A DNA stretch of 64,000 nt from Acephala macrosclerotiorum (Eukaryota > Ascomycota > Leotiomycetes > Helotiales > Mollisiaceae), in NCBI GenBank assembly GCA_014904845.1, contig MU119209.1, positions 511,380 through 575,379 of the forward strand, read 5' to 3'. Each line of letters starts with the position of its first letter. The first letter of the stretch is position 1. Under the pieces are notes generated by a model. That model had not been told where the DNA came from, did not search any database, and saw only the letters and a program-made list of their open reading frames with translations. The position numbers were made by a program, and so were the translations under genes. Of the stretch, positions 36,118 through 46,958 are shown one piece after another.

Positions 36118-38413
36118 TCAACCCAGAAAACTTGCTCCTACACCTCTCCGATCCTTCTTCAATGGAGAGAAAGCACCGAAGCCACTCGCAGCACTAAGAC
36201 CTCCCTTCAGACCACCCTTAGGACCAGCAAGCCCCCCCTTTGCCATCAATCTAGGCGCACCAAGTGTGACTTTCGCAGGACGCTTTGTAGCTTCTGCATC
36301 ATCTTCATCGAATAGAGTCTTGGCGGCCCCTCCCAATAACTTCCGCTTCTTCATCTTTGGCTCCTCGGTATCAGCAGGCTTGAGTTGCACCTTCGTAGTC
36401 TTAACATTCTTCACTTTCTCAGGAAGCTCGGCGGGCTCAGAAGTAGATACGACAGCAGGTTCCCCATTCTCGTCCCCTTCTTCAGCTACCATCTCTAGTT
36501 TTCCCATAGCACGTGACTTCTTGGGTGGGAGTTTCTTGTTCTTGACGTTAGGTTTGGCCTCTCCAAGAACGTTACTATCTTCCTTCTCTGCTGCCTTCTT
36601 TCGGCCTCTGGGCTTTGGGGCTGGTTTTGAGGCTGGCTCAGGGGCTGTATCCTCTACCTCTGGCTCGACATCTTGTGACTTGGTCTCCACGGCTTCGGCA
36701 ACTGTTTCTAGTTCTGCTGACTTCTCCTCTTCCTCAAGCTCTGGCTCGGATTCCTTCGAGGGTGTATCTTGTGCCATATTTACGGTTTTGTTAAGGAATG
36801 GTGTGATTGAGAACATGGACTTCTCTCCAACCATAGTCTGGTCCATCCGGCCCCTCTTCGCTTGTTTCTTCCGTCTATCAGCAACACCATCTGGTGTGCC
36901 AATTATGAAGTCTGTGGCCATCTCCATAGCAGTTCTCTTTCGTGGGTTCTTCGCAGCACCATCACCATGAACTCTTGATGGGCCAGCTTTTACAGATGCT
37001 GCTCGAGCCTGAGCCAAATCTGTTTGGCATTCCTTCAACTGCTCTTTGGTCGACTGAAGTTTCGTACGGAATTGGTCCAATTTGCTCTCAAGCAAAGCCT
37101 CCTTCGTTTCCGAAGCCTTGAGATCCTTCTCTGCTTCCTTCTTTGCCTTCTGTGTCTCTCGCTTCTCCCGTGCCAGGTCCCTCTGCAAGTCTTCCAATTG
37201 ACTCTGAAGTTCTGCCTCAGCTTCTTTCCGGTCCTTTTCTCTCTCCCGCTTCTCTCGAGTGAGACTCTTCTGAAGTTCTTCTATTTGGCTCTGGAGTTCT
37301 GTCTCTTTTCCGGCCTTCTCCTTCCCACGCTTCTCTCGTGAAAGCTCCTTCTGAAGGTCTTCAAGTTGACTCTGGAAATCTGCTTCAGCTTCTTTCCGGG
37401 CTTTCTCTCGCTCGCGCTTCTCTCGTGCAAGACTCTTCTGAAGCTCGTCGATATGACCTTGTAGTTCCGCCTCGGTTTCCTTACGAGCTTTATCCTTGTC
37501 GCGTCGCTCCTTCGCCAAGTCCTTCTGAAGCGAATCAATCTGGATTTGTAGTTCTGACTCGATGTCCTTGCTCGCCTTGTCTTTCTCGCGCTTCTCCTTA
37601 GCAAGATCCTTCTGAAGAGTGTCAATCTGGCCTTGAAGCTCAGCCTCGAGTTCCTTCCGAGCTTTGTCTTTCGTGCGCTTCTCCTTAGCCAAGTCTTTCT
37701 GTAGGGTCTCGATTTGACCTTGGAGTTCGGCTTCTCTCTCGTGGTTCTGGTTTTTTTGGGCTGCACGCTTCGATGCTGTGCGTTTTTCCGTCTCGAGTTC
37801 CACCTCCAATGTGCTGACCTGTCTCTCTAGTGCAAGCTTCTCTGCTAACACTGCCTGTTGGTATGATACCTGGGACCGCAAATGCTCGAGTTCCGGCTTC
37901 AAGGTCGCCAATTCTCGTGCAAGGGACAACTTTTCGGTCAATACTTTGGCGGAGTCGGAAGTAACACCACTCATTGATGCCAATTCGGCCTAGATGCTGT
38001 CAGCCTGCAGTTATCATATGAAATCATAATAATTACCTTCAAATTGCTAAGCTCTCTGGCTTGTGCTCGTAATTCTGCTTCCTGTTGCGACACCGTTTCT
38101 TGCGCCTGGCTCAGCTCCGTTCGTAACTCCTCGGCATCTTGTTCGACAATATCAATACGCTCGTCCACCACAGCCAGCTGCTCGTGCAGCTCATCATTCT
38201 CATTCTCCAACATGAGTATTCGTAGTCGTAATCTTCTCGCGGCTTCTTCCTTAATGATCACATCTGCATTGCGCAGAGTCTCTTGATATGCAATCTCTAA
38301 ACACTGTGTTTTGGTAAGACGCTGCAAGGCGATTAGCAGCGGGCGCGATGCTAGACACGATAACTTACAGTCTCAATGTTGTCCTCATCAATATATTCTA
38401 TTGATGAATCCAT
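36118..38413 (-). CDS. Long coiled-coil protein with ~31-residue repeats, 733 aa (3 exons)
   Basis: Exons 38413-38369, 38321-38037 and 37989-36118 join to 733 aa, starting MDSSIEYIDEDNIET. Residues ~20-440 are almost continuous heptad coiled coil. Within it (DNA about 37750-37115) lie about seven tandem units of ~31 residues of the form ELQGQIETLQKDLAKEKR-x-KDKARKE. The C-terminal third is disordered with Lys/Pro/Glu stretches and a basic patch (RKKQAKRGR, possible nuclear signal). It ends in a Gly-rich tail and FGAFSPLKKDRRGVGASFL. This head-rod-tail shape is seen in chromosome and spindle proteins, but no family can be named. Long open frames on the opposite strand (36002-36970) are shadows of the repeats and biased composition. 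Confidence 0.85.
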
Positions 38414-38679
38414 TGCGATAAAGGGGCAGGGCGGTGTCAGTAATGAAGGAAAGAGTTTGGTTCTCAGTGGGGAAGGCGCGTCGGACTTTTGGACGAAATC
38501 AACATACCAAGTAAACACACTACCACAGGCGGGCTAGCCCATAGGCAAGGCTCTAAGGCCACAACTTACATAATCCGAGCTCTGAGGACACTTTGAAGCT
38601 TGCGTACCACATTTCAAGTAAGCTTCGAACTCTGTGAAGCTGTCGGCACAAACTTGCTTCACACTTTCCTTCCTTCAAG

Positions 38680-39824
38680 ATGCATTTCCTCAAGGGATTG
38701 GTCGTCTCTTTATTACCCTTCGCTGCACTTGCGGCTAAGAAACCTGCGACGGACAAGTTCCAGCAGTTCCACACGAAAGCTCTCTCGTCGACTCCCTTGA
38801 AGCTCGACGACACTATTTACGGACAATTGACATCTACACCCAGAGATTACTCTGTCGCTGTTCTCTTGACTGCTTTGGAAAGCAGATTTGGATGTCAGTT
38901 GTGCCGCGAGTTCCAGCCAGAATGGGACCTCCTCTCGAAGAGTTGGACGAAGGGCGACAAGAAGGGTGAATCACGCTTGATTTATGGGACATTGGACTTC
39001 AGTGAAGGAAAGATGACTTTCCAATCTGTAAGAAAGATACATCCCGACACGCAGAAACTGTTCTAATGCCTACCTGCAGCTCGGCCTCCAAACAGCTCCT
39101 GTTCTCCTTCTTTTCCGACCCACCCACGGCCCTCACGCATCTGCAGACACTGCCCCTCTTCGATATGACTTCGCAACCGGGTAAGTTTTGTTCTGCAATA
39201 GATACAATATTTCTAGCCAAAGCTTACATTTCTCAGAGCCCCACCTGCTGAGCAGGTCCACAGCTGGATCGCCCGACACCTTCCAGACAGACCACACCCT
39301 GAAATCCACCGACCTATTAACTGGATGCGTATCATCGCTGTTACCACAACTCTCCTGGGAACCGTAACATTCATCAGTGTTGCTTGGCCATACCTTCTTC
39401 CCATCATCCAGAATCGCAACTTATGGGCAGCAATCAGCTTGATTTCGATCCTCCTTTTCACCAGTGGCCATATGTTCAACCACATTCGAAAAGTGCCCTA
39501 CGTTGCAGGTGACGGAAAAGGTGGTGTCAGCTACTTTGCTGGAGGCTTTTCCAACCAGTACGGTCTTGAGACGCAGATCGTTGCGGCTATGTGTAAGTCA
39601 ATTTCCACTTACCTATAGGCTGCTGCTGACCCCGAATAGATGGTCTTCTTTCCTTCGCGACCATTTCATTGGCTCTCAAAGTACCACGCATATCAGACCC
39701 AAAGACACAGCAAGTTGCGGTCATCATCTGGGGAGGTGTCATCTTCGTGATGTACAGCTTTCTCCTCAGCGTTTTCCGAATCAAGAACGGAGGATATCCT
39801 TTCTGGTTGCCACCTTTCTCGTAG
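38680..39824 (+). CDS. ost3: Oligosaccharyltransferase subunit OST3/OST6 (4 exons)
   Basis: Exons 38680-39027, 39080-39180, 39237-39592 and 39640-39824 join to 329 aa. A signal peptide (MHFLKGLVVSLLPFAALAA) precedes a lumenal thioredoxin-like domain with the redox pair C72-x-x-C75 (FGCQLCREF). Four TM helices follow in the C-terminal half (for example IIAVTTTLLGTVTFISVAWP, AAISLISILLFTSGHMF), and the protein ends GGYPFWLPPFS. OST3/6 (TUSC3/MagT1 in animals) holds nascent glycoproteins through mixed disulphides while the ER oligosaccharyltransferase N-glycosylates them. The gene is divergent from the coiled-coil gene across a 266-bp shared promoter. Confidence 0.96.
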
Positions 39825-40138
39825 ATGGAGAACGTCTATTGTCCCACCACTCTTAAGGAGATTAAGGAAGTCAAGGAAGCCGTGTAAAAAGTTCAGATAG
39901 CTGTATCATAGGTCGGGCGGTTAGCAATCATAAAATCAAAAGTCTATCAGGTTATGGGACATTTATTGCAGGTACAATCTCCCAACCAGTAAAGGACAAT
40001 GGAGCCAACCGAGATCACTGTCATGTGATTGTATTTTAGCTCTGTCGACCCCACACTTTGCCCTTGATGCAACCAAGCCATCGGAAGTCTCTCCGAACCA
40101 ACTAAAATACACCTCTTCGCAGGCCACGTTTGGAGTTC
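39825..40138. other. 3' flank of ost3
   Basis: A 314-bp gap. Nothing beyond UTR-like sequence was seen. Confidence 0.5.
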
Positions 40139-40505
40139 ATGGTTGCAGAAGAGACTGGCTGTATAGAAAGCTCTAGACCCTGCCGAGGCGGTTCCTGCTC
40201 TCTATGTAAGTCGTTAGGAGATATCTGGTGCTATTTTTGCATAAAGCCTGTTGCACTTCCTAACAGTATTCTGTAAGATCGGCACGGGCGTCAAATTCTG
40301 CGTTATTCCCGTAGCAATGGCTACTTCAGACAACATTCTCTATTGGCCCTTCACATATAGACGTTATCGAGGTTCCGGTTCCAGGTTGTATGCTACGGGT
40401 GAATTGACCGGATTGTTTTACAATGAGTATCCGCCTGCTACTTCTTGCTTGAGATCGATGTCTTTCAGAAGAGATGCGGGTCTTGCCATCGCGAAGAAGT
40501 TGTGA
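40139..40505 (+). CDS. Possible small spliced gene, 101 aa, unrecognised
   Basis: Exon 1 (40139-40205) starts MVAEETGCIESSRPC. A 61-nt intron (40206-40266) has a perfect GTAAGT donor and a CTAAC branch point directly before the CAG acceptor. Exon 2 (40267-40505) continues in frame as LLFCKIGTGVKFCVIPVAMA and ends FRRDAGLAIAKKL. The intron signals are strong and the frame is kept, which makes chance less likely. An upstream acceptor-like CTTCGCAG suggests an additional 5' exon is possible. No family is recognised. Confidence 0.38.
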
Positions 40506-43074
40506 TTTTGGAATTTTTGAAACACGTACCTATTCGGAATTTGAAGCTACTTGGTAGTGATAGTTACTGTACTACAAGATGAATTCAGCAATGTATCATG
40601 CATGGCTTTCTGTAAACCTTATCTTATCCTCGCAGAGAGCACCTAGAATTTTCTCGCCTCGCTCTTGTTTACTCCTTTCCTAAGCGAGGTCTCGCCAAAG
40701 CATGACAGCGAAAGATATTTTTAAAAATCCTTAGAAGAGACTCAAAAACACTATATAAGGGAAAGGAAAAGAACTCAAAACTTCGTTCCGCGACTACCTA
40801 CTTAAGACATTCTCTACAAACGACAAAATTCCAATATCTTTATGTTGATTGAAGTCGCGATGAGAAGTGCGCGTGTCTTTCAAGCAAAAACACGCCAACA
40901 AAAAACTCTAAAAAGAATCAACCCTCACCGCAAATAGAAATCCACACCCAGGAGAACAAACAAGCAAAAACAATAACCCACGAGTGGGCTCTTGAAAATC
41001 TCTCGGTGTCGATTGAGATTTTTTTGTCGTCCTTGTGAGGAGGTGTCCCCCGAAATTGGCGTGTGCAGTCGACTGCTCGGTCGGTCGGGCCGGACGTGTT
41101 ACTCTCTTTCCAATACGGATCACAATTTGACCTGGACCCTTTACCCAAGGGTTGCCCTTGTGCTTCCGATACTTCAAAAAAATGCTTATTTAAATCTATA
41201 CGACTATGAAGCGTTGACGCTAAGGGGTTGGGGAGAAGCGAGGACGAACCGCGAAAAAGGTCTGGGATGAGCACGACACTTCAAAGATTTACGGTATCTA
41301 CAGCAAGCTGTGTCGGTTGAATTATTTTTTGAGCTTCTTCTATCTCTTGAGTCTTTGAAGTTGGTTCTTGCTGACTTTTTGCACGTCATGCTCGTGCTTT
41401 CCGTTCTTCGGCCAGTCGCGATTGACACCTGAGCTCTGCTTGATAAGAGACTGTCAAAACAACCAGGAGCCAATGTTCATCAATCCAATGGGCTTCTTCG
41501 TACACAAAAGACTAGCCGCATAGCCATACCTTCCCCCTTAATTTGTTCATCTTGCCATTAGTCTTTGAGGGTCGTGGCTTCTTTCTCTCCAACTCGAGTA
41601 ACACAGAGCCAAATCCTTCAATTTCTCACTTTCACGAGCTGACCATCAACATAGCCCCTCGTTAAGGCCAGGCTCTCTGCTAGTACGGCAAAGTCTTGCG
41701 TTTCGAAAGATGATGGCAAGACCGTCACGCGTGCGCTTAGCACACCGAGTCGTCCGACGAAGTTGGGCCCTCAGGCCGTGGGAATCTGCATTCCGTACCC
41801 CCCTCTGGGGAGTCGCCGCTCCTGATTTTCTTTGGAGAAAATACAAGGGGAAGGGTGAAGTGAGAGCTTCATGTCAGGAGAATCGCGAGCTGAAAGCTGA
41901 ATTGGGAATATGGCGAAGTTGGTACGCCCCTCTTCCATTTCGGTGCTATCTCGACAGTCTTGAAACGTGCCTTATCCCACGCGCATTCTTGTCACAATAC
42001 TGCAAGGATATTTGGATCTACTCTTCGATGATTACCAAGTATACTGACATCGAGATTCTACAGGTGGAAGGAGCATAGAAAGTCGCTCTAGATTCAGAAA
42101 GAGAGAATATACCAGTTGATTGGGAAGTCCGAGACGTCACAAGAGGAAACTGTTTACAAAAGTTCAACGAAGTACCAGCAACCTGTCAACCAGAGAGTGA
42201 TCAAATGGGCAAGATACAGGGAAGACGCAAGAATGGATCGACTACTACAACTATAGGGAGAACTGGAAGAAGAGCAGCGGAGACAACAACGACTAGGCGA
42301 TAAGCAGAACCCTTCGAGGAGCAAGTTTTTACACTGCAAGGCGCAACGTGTTGAACAACTCTGATTTAGTCTGCCGGGTGGTTTTCGATATTGTCGAAGT
42401 AGCATGTAAAGCTGACAATGACATCAACTTGGTAATCTGGACGGACTCATGACTAACTGAGTCTCAAAGTTCAAATACGGCTATCCATGGTTTATCTCGA
42501 GGGAGGATCGCTCGTTCATTGTCAGAAAGCTCTTTTCACACTACCTTCTTGGCAATGGTCTGCTGGAGAGAATGCAATTATGCAAGCTGCTGACGAGTGT
42601 AACCCTGGACCGTTCAAGAAGAGCCCATTTCATATTATTCTTAATTTCATTGAAAGGTATAAAATCTTTGAACTTCCTAGAGTAGAACCAATCGTATTTC
42701 AAATAGTGCTATTGATATCGCACTTTTGAGCGTTCTAGACCAGTGGTCCATTACAAAGCAGCCAATTACCATGTCGCAACCCTGCTGCAAAAGTTGACTT
42801 TGGGGGCTATCTGTATAAAATACTCGCAACTTCCTGCCTCAAATGGACATTGAAAAGCCGAATATCGTGCCGTAGCACCTTTCAGTTTGGGCGAGGTAAC
42901 AAGTGTTTTCGATTGTAGTATTGTTGCAAACACCCCGGCCTTGGGGCATTGTCATGGCTCCGAGAACTATAAAATGCTGGCTACTTTCCACTTCAAATGC
43001 GTTTTTTTGAACCTCTCAATCCGAGATTTTTTTCTGAATCTAAATTTCTCCAGAACCTCGGTTCCCACAAAGTC
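40506..43074. other. 2.6 kb without a confident gene
   Basis: A TATA-like TATATAAGG at 40752-40759 is followed by a pyrimidine/adenine-rich leader and a 31-codon ORF from about 40842. It looks like a promoter without a convincing downstream gene. Minus-strand frame 41274-40918 has a hydrophobic C-terminus, and plus-strand frame 41710-42078 is 122 codons. Neither has family support. Confidence 0.4.
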
Positions 43075-44240
43075 ATGGCACCTATCCGTATTGGTTTCTT
43101 GGGTCTCTCACATACCAGCTGGGCACGACACTTTCATCTTCCTTACATTAAATCCTCATCCGATTACGAAATCGTAGCAATCTGTAACAGTTACATCGAA
43201 AGTTCTCAGAATGCAATCAAGCTTTTCAGTCTGCCTGAGACCAAAGCATATGGTGATCCCGGAGGTTGGTCGCTCTCAGCTCAACGCATCACTTGGCTAA
43301 CGATCCTCAGAGCTTGCCAAAGACCCGAATGTAGACCTGGTAGTCCGTAGTACGAGAGTCGACAAATATCTCGCAATAGCCGGTCCCTCGTTGAAAGCTG
43401 GAAAAGACATTGTTGATTGGCTGCTTGGAACATCTCTTTCCGATGCGAGGGAATTTCCCCATCTCAAGAACGAAGGAGGTGTGAAGCAAGCTATCGTTAG
43501 CCTTCGGTCTAGATAGGCACCATTAGTTAAAAAATTTGAAGGAAATAGTTGATGGTGGAAGGATTGGAAAGGTGCTGAATAGTAGCTGGATGGGTCAAGG
43601 CGGGTAGAGCATGGAGTGTGTGACGGAGGGAGTTGAGTATTTGGGGATTAGGGAGTATGGAGGAAATTTGTTCACCATCGGGTTCGGACATCATATTGAT
43701 TATCTTCAACCAGGTTTGTGTTCTCTTACCCTTCCCTCTTTACTATTTCTGAAGCTCTCGTGGGATGGATAAGAAAAGAAAACCAATAAGTGATCAGTTT
43801 GCAGTACAGATTCAGTACCCACAATTCCATTCTCGCCAATGTCCGCCCAGTCATAGAGGTCATCAACGTGGCTGGGCAGCAAATAGGCACTTTCACCAAA
43901 GACATCGATGATACGATTTTCTTTGTCGGTACCCTAAGCAATGGTATCCCGATCTCGTACACCTTCTGTGGTGGGAAGCTGTTCAAGGGAGCGCCCAGGA
44001 CGGATCGGAGAATATATGGCGAGAAAGGGGAGATCAGAATCTCTGCCGACAGCCCATTCATCTCAATTTCCGAGGGAGGAATTGGGTGTTGGTGCATGAT
44101 TTCGAGACGAATGAAGTAACTGAAGTTGACATCGAGAAGGATGAGCTGGACACGCTTCCTATGGAAGCGAGGAATGTTGGGAGAGTGTATGAAGCGTTCA
44201 AGCCACTGCAGCTCACGAAAAAGACAAGCAAGGACCAAAA
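43075..44240 (+). pseudogene. Gal80-like Gfo/Idh/MocA oxidoreductase, broken
   Basis: The start MAPIRIGFLGLSHTSWARHF is the Rossmann GxxG.. nucleotide-binding fold of Gfo/Idh/MocA enzymes. It is followed by an intron (donor 43265) and ELAKDPNVDLVVRSTRVDKY. After this the frame fails: TAG near 43513, a TGA about 35 bases later, a frame change before VDGGRIGKVLNSSWMGQGG, another TAG, then REYGGNLFTIGFGHHIDYL. An intron leads into NSILANVRPVIEVINVAGQ and FFVGTLSNGIPISYTFCGGK, RIYGEKGEIRISADSPF. One last frame change precedes VHDFETNEVTEVDIE. The order of segments matches fungal Gal80-like regulators along their whole length. At least three stops and two frame changes argue for a dead gene. It converges on a damaged sugar transporter. 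Confidence 0.8.
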
Positions 44241-44300
44241 GTTGAGCATAGCACATTTTTCATACCTCATCATTCGTTACATCACACCACCCATTCAACC

Positions 44301-45104
44301 CTAATTCCTCAGCAGCGGACTCGTCTCTCTATCACCGCCTTCACCATCCTCCCCATCCTTCTCTCCTTTTGGCATACGTACAAACTTTCCCCTATCAACC
44401 TTCCTCACAGCCCAAGTCCCATCATCCTTCGCAATATTAAAAAACTCCTGGTTCTCTTCAAAACTCCTCCCGCCTGACTCGGGACTGTATTTCCATGTCC
44501 ACCAGCCCGCGAAGCTGTTTGTAACCGCAAACACCAGGAACAACCAGTACTGGAATTCTTGTGCCAATGCCCGACCTCGTGCTCCGTCGGAAGAGAGCTC
44601 ACTGCTGTAGACGGGGATCACGGCGTCGATTCCTCCTACTCCTAGACCCATGATGACTCGTCCTGCTAGCATGCAGGCTATTGCTGCTCCGTTCCAGGGG
44701 GAAGAACCGGACATTGAGAGCCCGGAGGTGAACATGAGGATGTTGCCGAAGGAGGTGGTGGCTAGGCAGATGAAGATTGAGAGTTTTCGACCTTCTTTGT
44801 CGGCGAGGTAGGAGGCGGCGATGGCTCCCAGGGTGCGGCCTAGGTAATAGACTGAGACTATGATACCGACGATGGGAGACTCCTTGGAGATCTGCATGGT
44901 GCGGAGGTAGGAGTAGTTGGTGTTGATCAGAGACATCATGCCTAAGAGATGTTAAAAAGTATTTGCTGGGCAGAATCAGAACTTGCCTTGATCGTAGCCA
45001 TAGAGAGCAATAGCAGTACTCGAGAAGAGCACAATTTCATGTTTCTTCGAAAAGAGAGGAAATAGGGAGGAGCTGCCTCCCATCTTTGAGGGAGGATTCG
45101 GCAT
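44301..45104 (-). CDS. MFS sugar transporter, internally deleted, 252 aa (2 exons, GC-AG intron)
   Basis: Exons 45104-44987 and 44941-44301 join in frame as YGYDQ-G-MMSLINTNYSYL. TM1-4 of the sugar porter family are present, with SYLADKEGRK (the GxxxD..GRR loop) and GRVIMGLGVGGIDAVIPVYS. The sequence then passes from RGRALAQEFQ directly to YWLFLVFAVTNSFAGWWTW and PESGGRSFEENQEFF, which belongs at TM12 and the cytosolic tail. Family members have ~500 aa and 12 TM, so about 200-250 residues (TM5-11) are missing while the frame is intact. The deletion should abolish transport. The intron uses GCAAGT as donor. Together with the adjacent dead Gal80-like gene it suggests loss of a sugar-use function. 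Confidence 0.8.
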
Positions 45105-45618
45105 CTTGCTTGACTTGGAATTCTGAATGTTCCAGCTTGGGCCAGAGATTGGAAGTGCTTTAAAAATCCTAAACACTCTCGAACATCAAGAAAATTTCAT
45201 CTACAAGCTCGAAATTAGAGAGAACGAAGGATAGAATATCAAGAGACAGTACTAGTAGTATACATCAGCCATAGAGAATCAAGAAATCGCATACAAAGTC
45301 GAAAAGTTTTCCCCACCATCGTGCCTCTAATGCAGCCGCGGGGTCTCGTCATGGCTCAACGTCATTTTCGGGCTTTTCCTACCGTACGATAAACATGGCC
45401 CTGTCGAGCCTGTCACTTGAGCACACCTATCGTGTTGTGGTCGATCGCCAATACTACATGGGAATCGAACATTGGACATCCCAGATATCGGGAAGAGAAG
45501 CTTGGAAGATGAAGTGCAGATGTGGAGATGATAGGGATGATGATTTGGTGAAACAGACGCGTTTTTGTGGAACCTTGCCAGTGAACAACTGCCCCGCGAC
45601 ACAAGATTCTATGGAAGA
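45105..45618. other. Divergent promoter gap
   Basis: Lies between the minus-strand transporter remnant and the plus-strand unknown gene at 45619. Open frames here are out of frame with both genes. Confidence 0.45.
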
Positions 45619-46803
45619 ATGGCACCTCCACCAGCGGTACGTTCCCTCTCTTCTACCACTCTGCGCGATCCATTCTAACATTTCGAATCGCAGACTCCAT
45701 CGCCTCATCGATTCGTGATCAAGAAAGAAGCTCCGGCGCGGAAGTCGACTCTTTCGTCGCAACAACCACAATCCCAGCAGACACCGCGTCCAAGCACTCA
45801 GCAGTTCAACACTACACCACGATTTAACATCTCTTCCACTCCTCGACCGACTCTTTCACAAATTGTCCCTCAAGCAACTCCATCCGCCCCACGATTCCGA
45901 ACACCGGCTCCCAAGCAACACGATGCAATCGATGAAGATGACGACTTACCTGAGCATGTCCACGATTCGATTGAGACGGATGAACATGGGCTAGAATACG
46001 AGCATGAATTCTCTAACGATGGAAATGGTTACGAAATAGAGCAGCGGGCTCCAAAACGGCGCCGCATATCGACATCTCCGATTCAATCCCAAGATGAAGA
46101 CCGACATTTAGAACCGGAGCGCAACCAGAACGAATCTGAACATCATGACTCCTCCTCGTCCCTCCCAAGCCTCCCCTCTCCGCCAACCAAACGCCTCCAT
46201 ACCACGGTCCCGAAATTCCTGCCTCCTACTCCCGCCCCACCATCGACACCTATGCCGTCTACATTCGGCTCAGGAATGACTACCTTTCTTAAACCGCCAA
46301 GATTCAGACCCCCTGATCCAGCTGAGCAAGGGCAGTCCCAGAATGATCCGTTGCCAGAATACTTCTCGCCGAATAGAAGGGGGCAGAAATATGTACCTGG
46401 TGGGTTGGCGGCTGAGGTTGCGGGTTGGCTTTTCAATCTGGAGAGTTCCGTGCCTACTACGAAGTCTAGGGGGGATTTAAAGTCAGAATGGCTTGTGAGA
46501 ATTGTCGTTGACGAAGTCAGTGGGAGTTCCAGGAATGGATTCACGATGGTTAGGGGAAGACAGATACATGCTGTGGACGACGACGAAGGAGGAGAAGGGA
46601 TGAGTGATACGGGGGGAGAAGGGATGAGTGATACGGGGGGAGAAGTGAAAGTGCTTCTGGCTGGCGAGGGGCAGATAACTGGACTGCAGAAGGGTGTTAA
46701 GGTAGAGATTGGAAAGAGAGTTGGCATAAAGGGGCCAGTCTGGGAGGTTCATATTGAAGGGGAGCGGTGGGGTGTTGGTGTAGACTGGAAGGTCTTGAAT
46801 TGA
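45619..46803 (+). CDS. Unknown fungal protein, 375 aa (2 exons)
   Basis: Exon 1 (45619-45636, MAPPPA) and exon 2 (45694-46803) are joined by a GTACGT...ATCGCAG intron. The N-terminal ~230 residues are disordered and rich in Ser, Pro, Thr and Gln, with an acidic block and a basic patch (RAPKRRRIS, possible nuclear signal). The C-terminal ~140 residues look folded and beta-rich: AAEVAGWLFNLESSV, EWLVRIVVDEVS, FTMVRGRQIH, VKVLLAGEGQITGLQKGVKV and WEVHIEGERWGVGVDWKVL. The strand pattern resembles an OB fold, as in DNA-binding or telomere proteins, but this is inference. Between strands lies GGEGMSDT repeated twice in tandem, a 24-bp DNA duplication near 46591-46640. Confidence 0.78.
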
Positions 46804-46958
46804 GCGGAGAAGAGCGAGCGAGTGAGTTATGATACCCATGGGCGCGGAATGAGAATTGCTTGATTATTAGCAGATATCAATAGCGCAAAGTCCTAGCTGA
46901 ACATGAGAAACGAGGAAATGAATTCAATATTAGTCTTGGAATCTGATTATGTTTTGTC
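46804..46958. other. 3' flank up to the transposon relic
   Basis: Only 155 bp separate the stop codon at 46803 from the left TA of the AT-rich element. Nothing further seen. Confidence 0.5.

Noticed and set aside
36002..36970. 322-codon plus-strand ORF opposite the coiled-coil gene
   Set aside because: It mirrors the biased Lys/Glu/Ser/Pro codons of the minus-strand gene, has low-complexity Ser/Phe composition, and has no domain or introns.
41710..42078. 122-codon plus-strand ORF
   Set aside because: Arg/Trp-rich with no recognisable pattern and no intron signals; not supported enough to list.
42887..43177. Upstream overlapping ORF before the Gal80-like start
   Set aside because: Out of frame with the conserved Rossmann start and without domain content.
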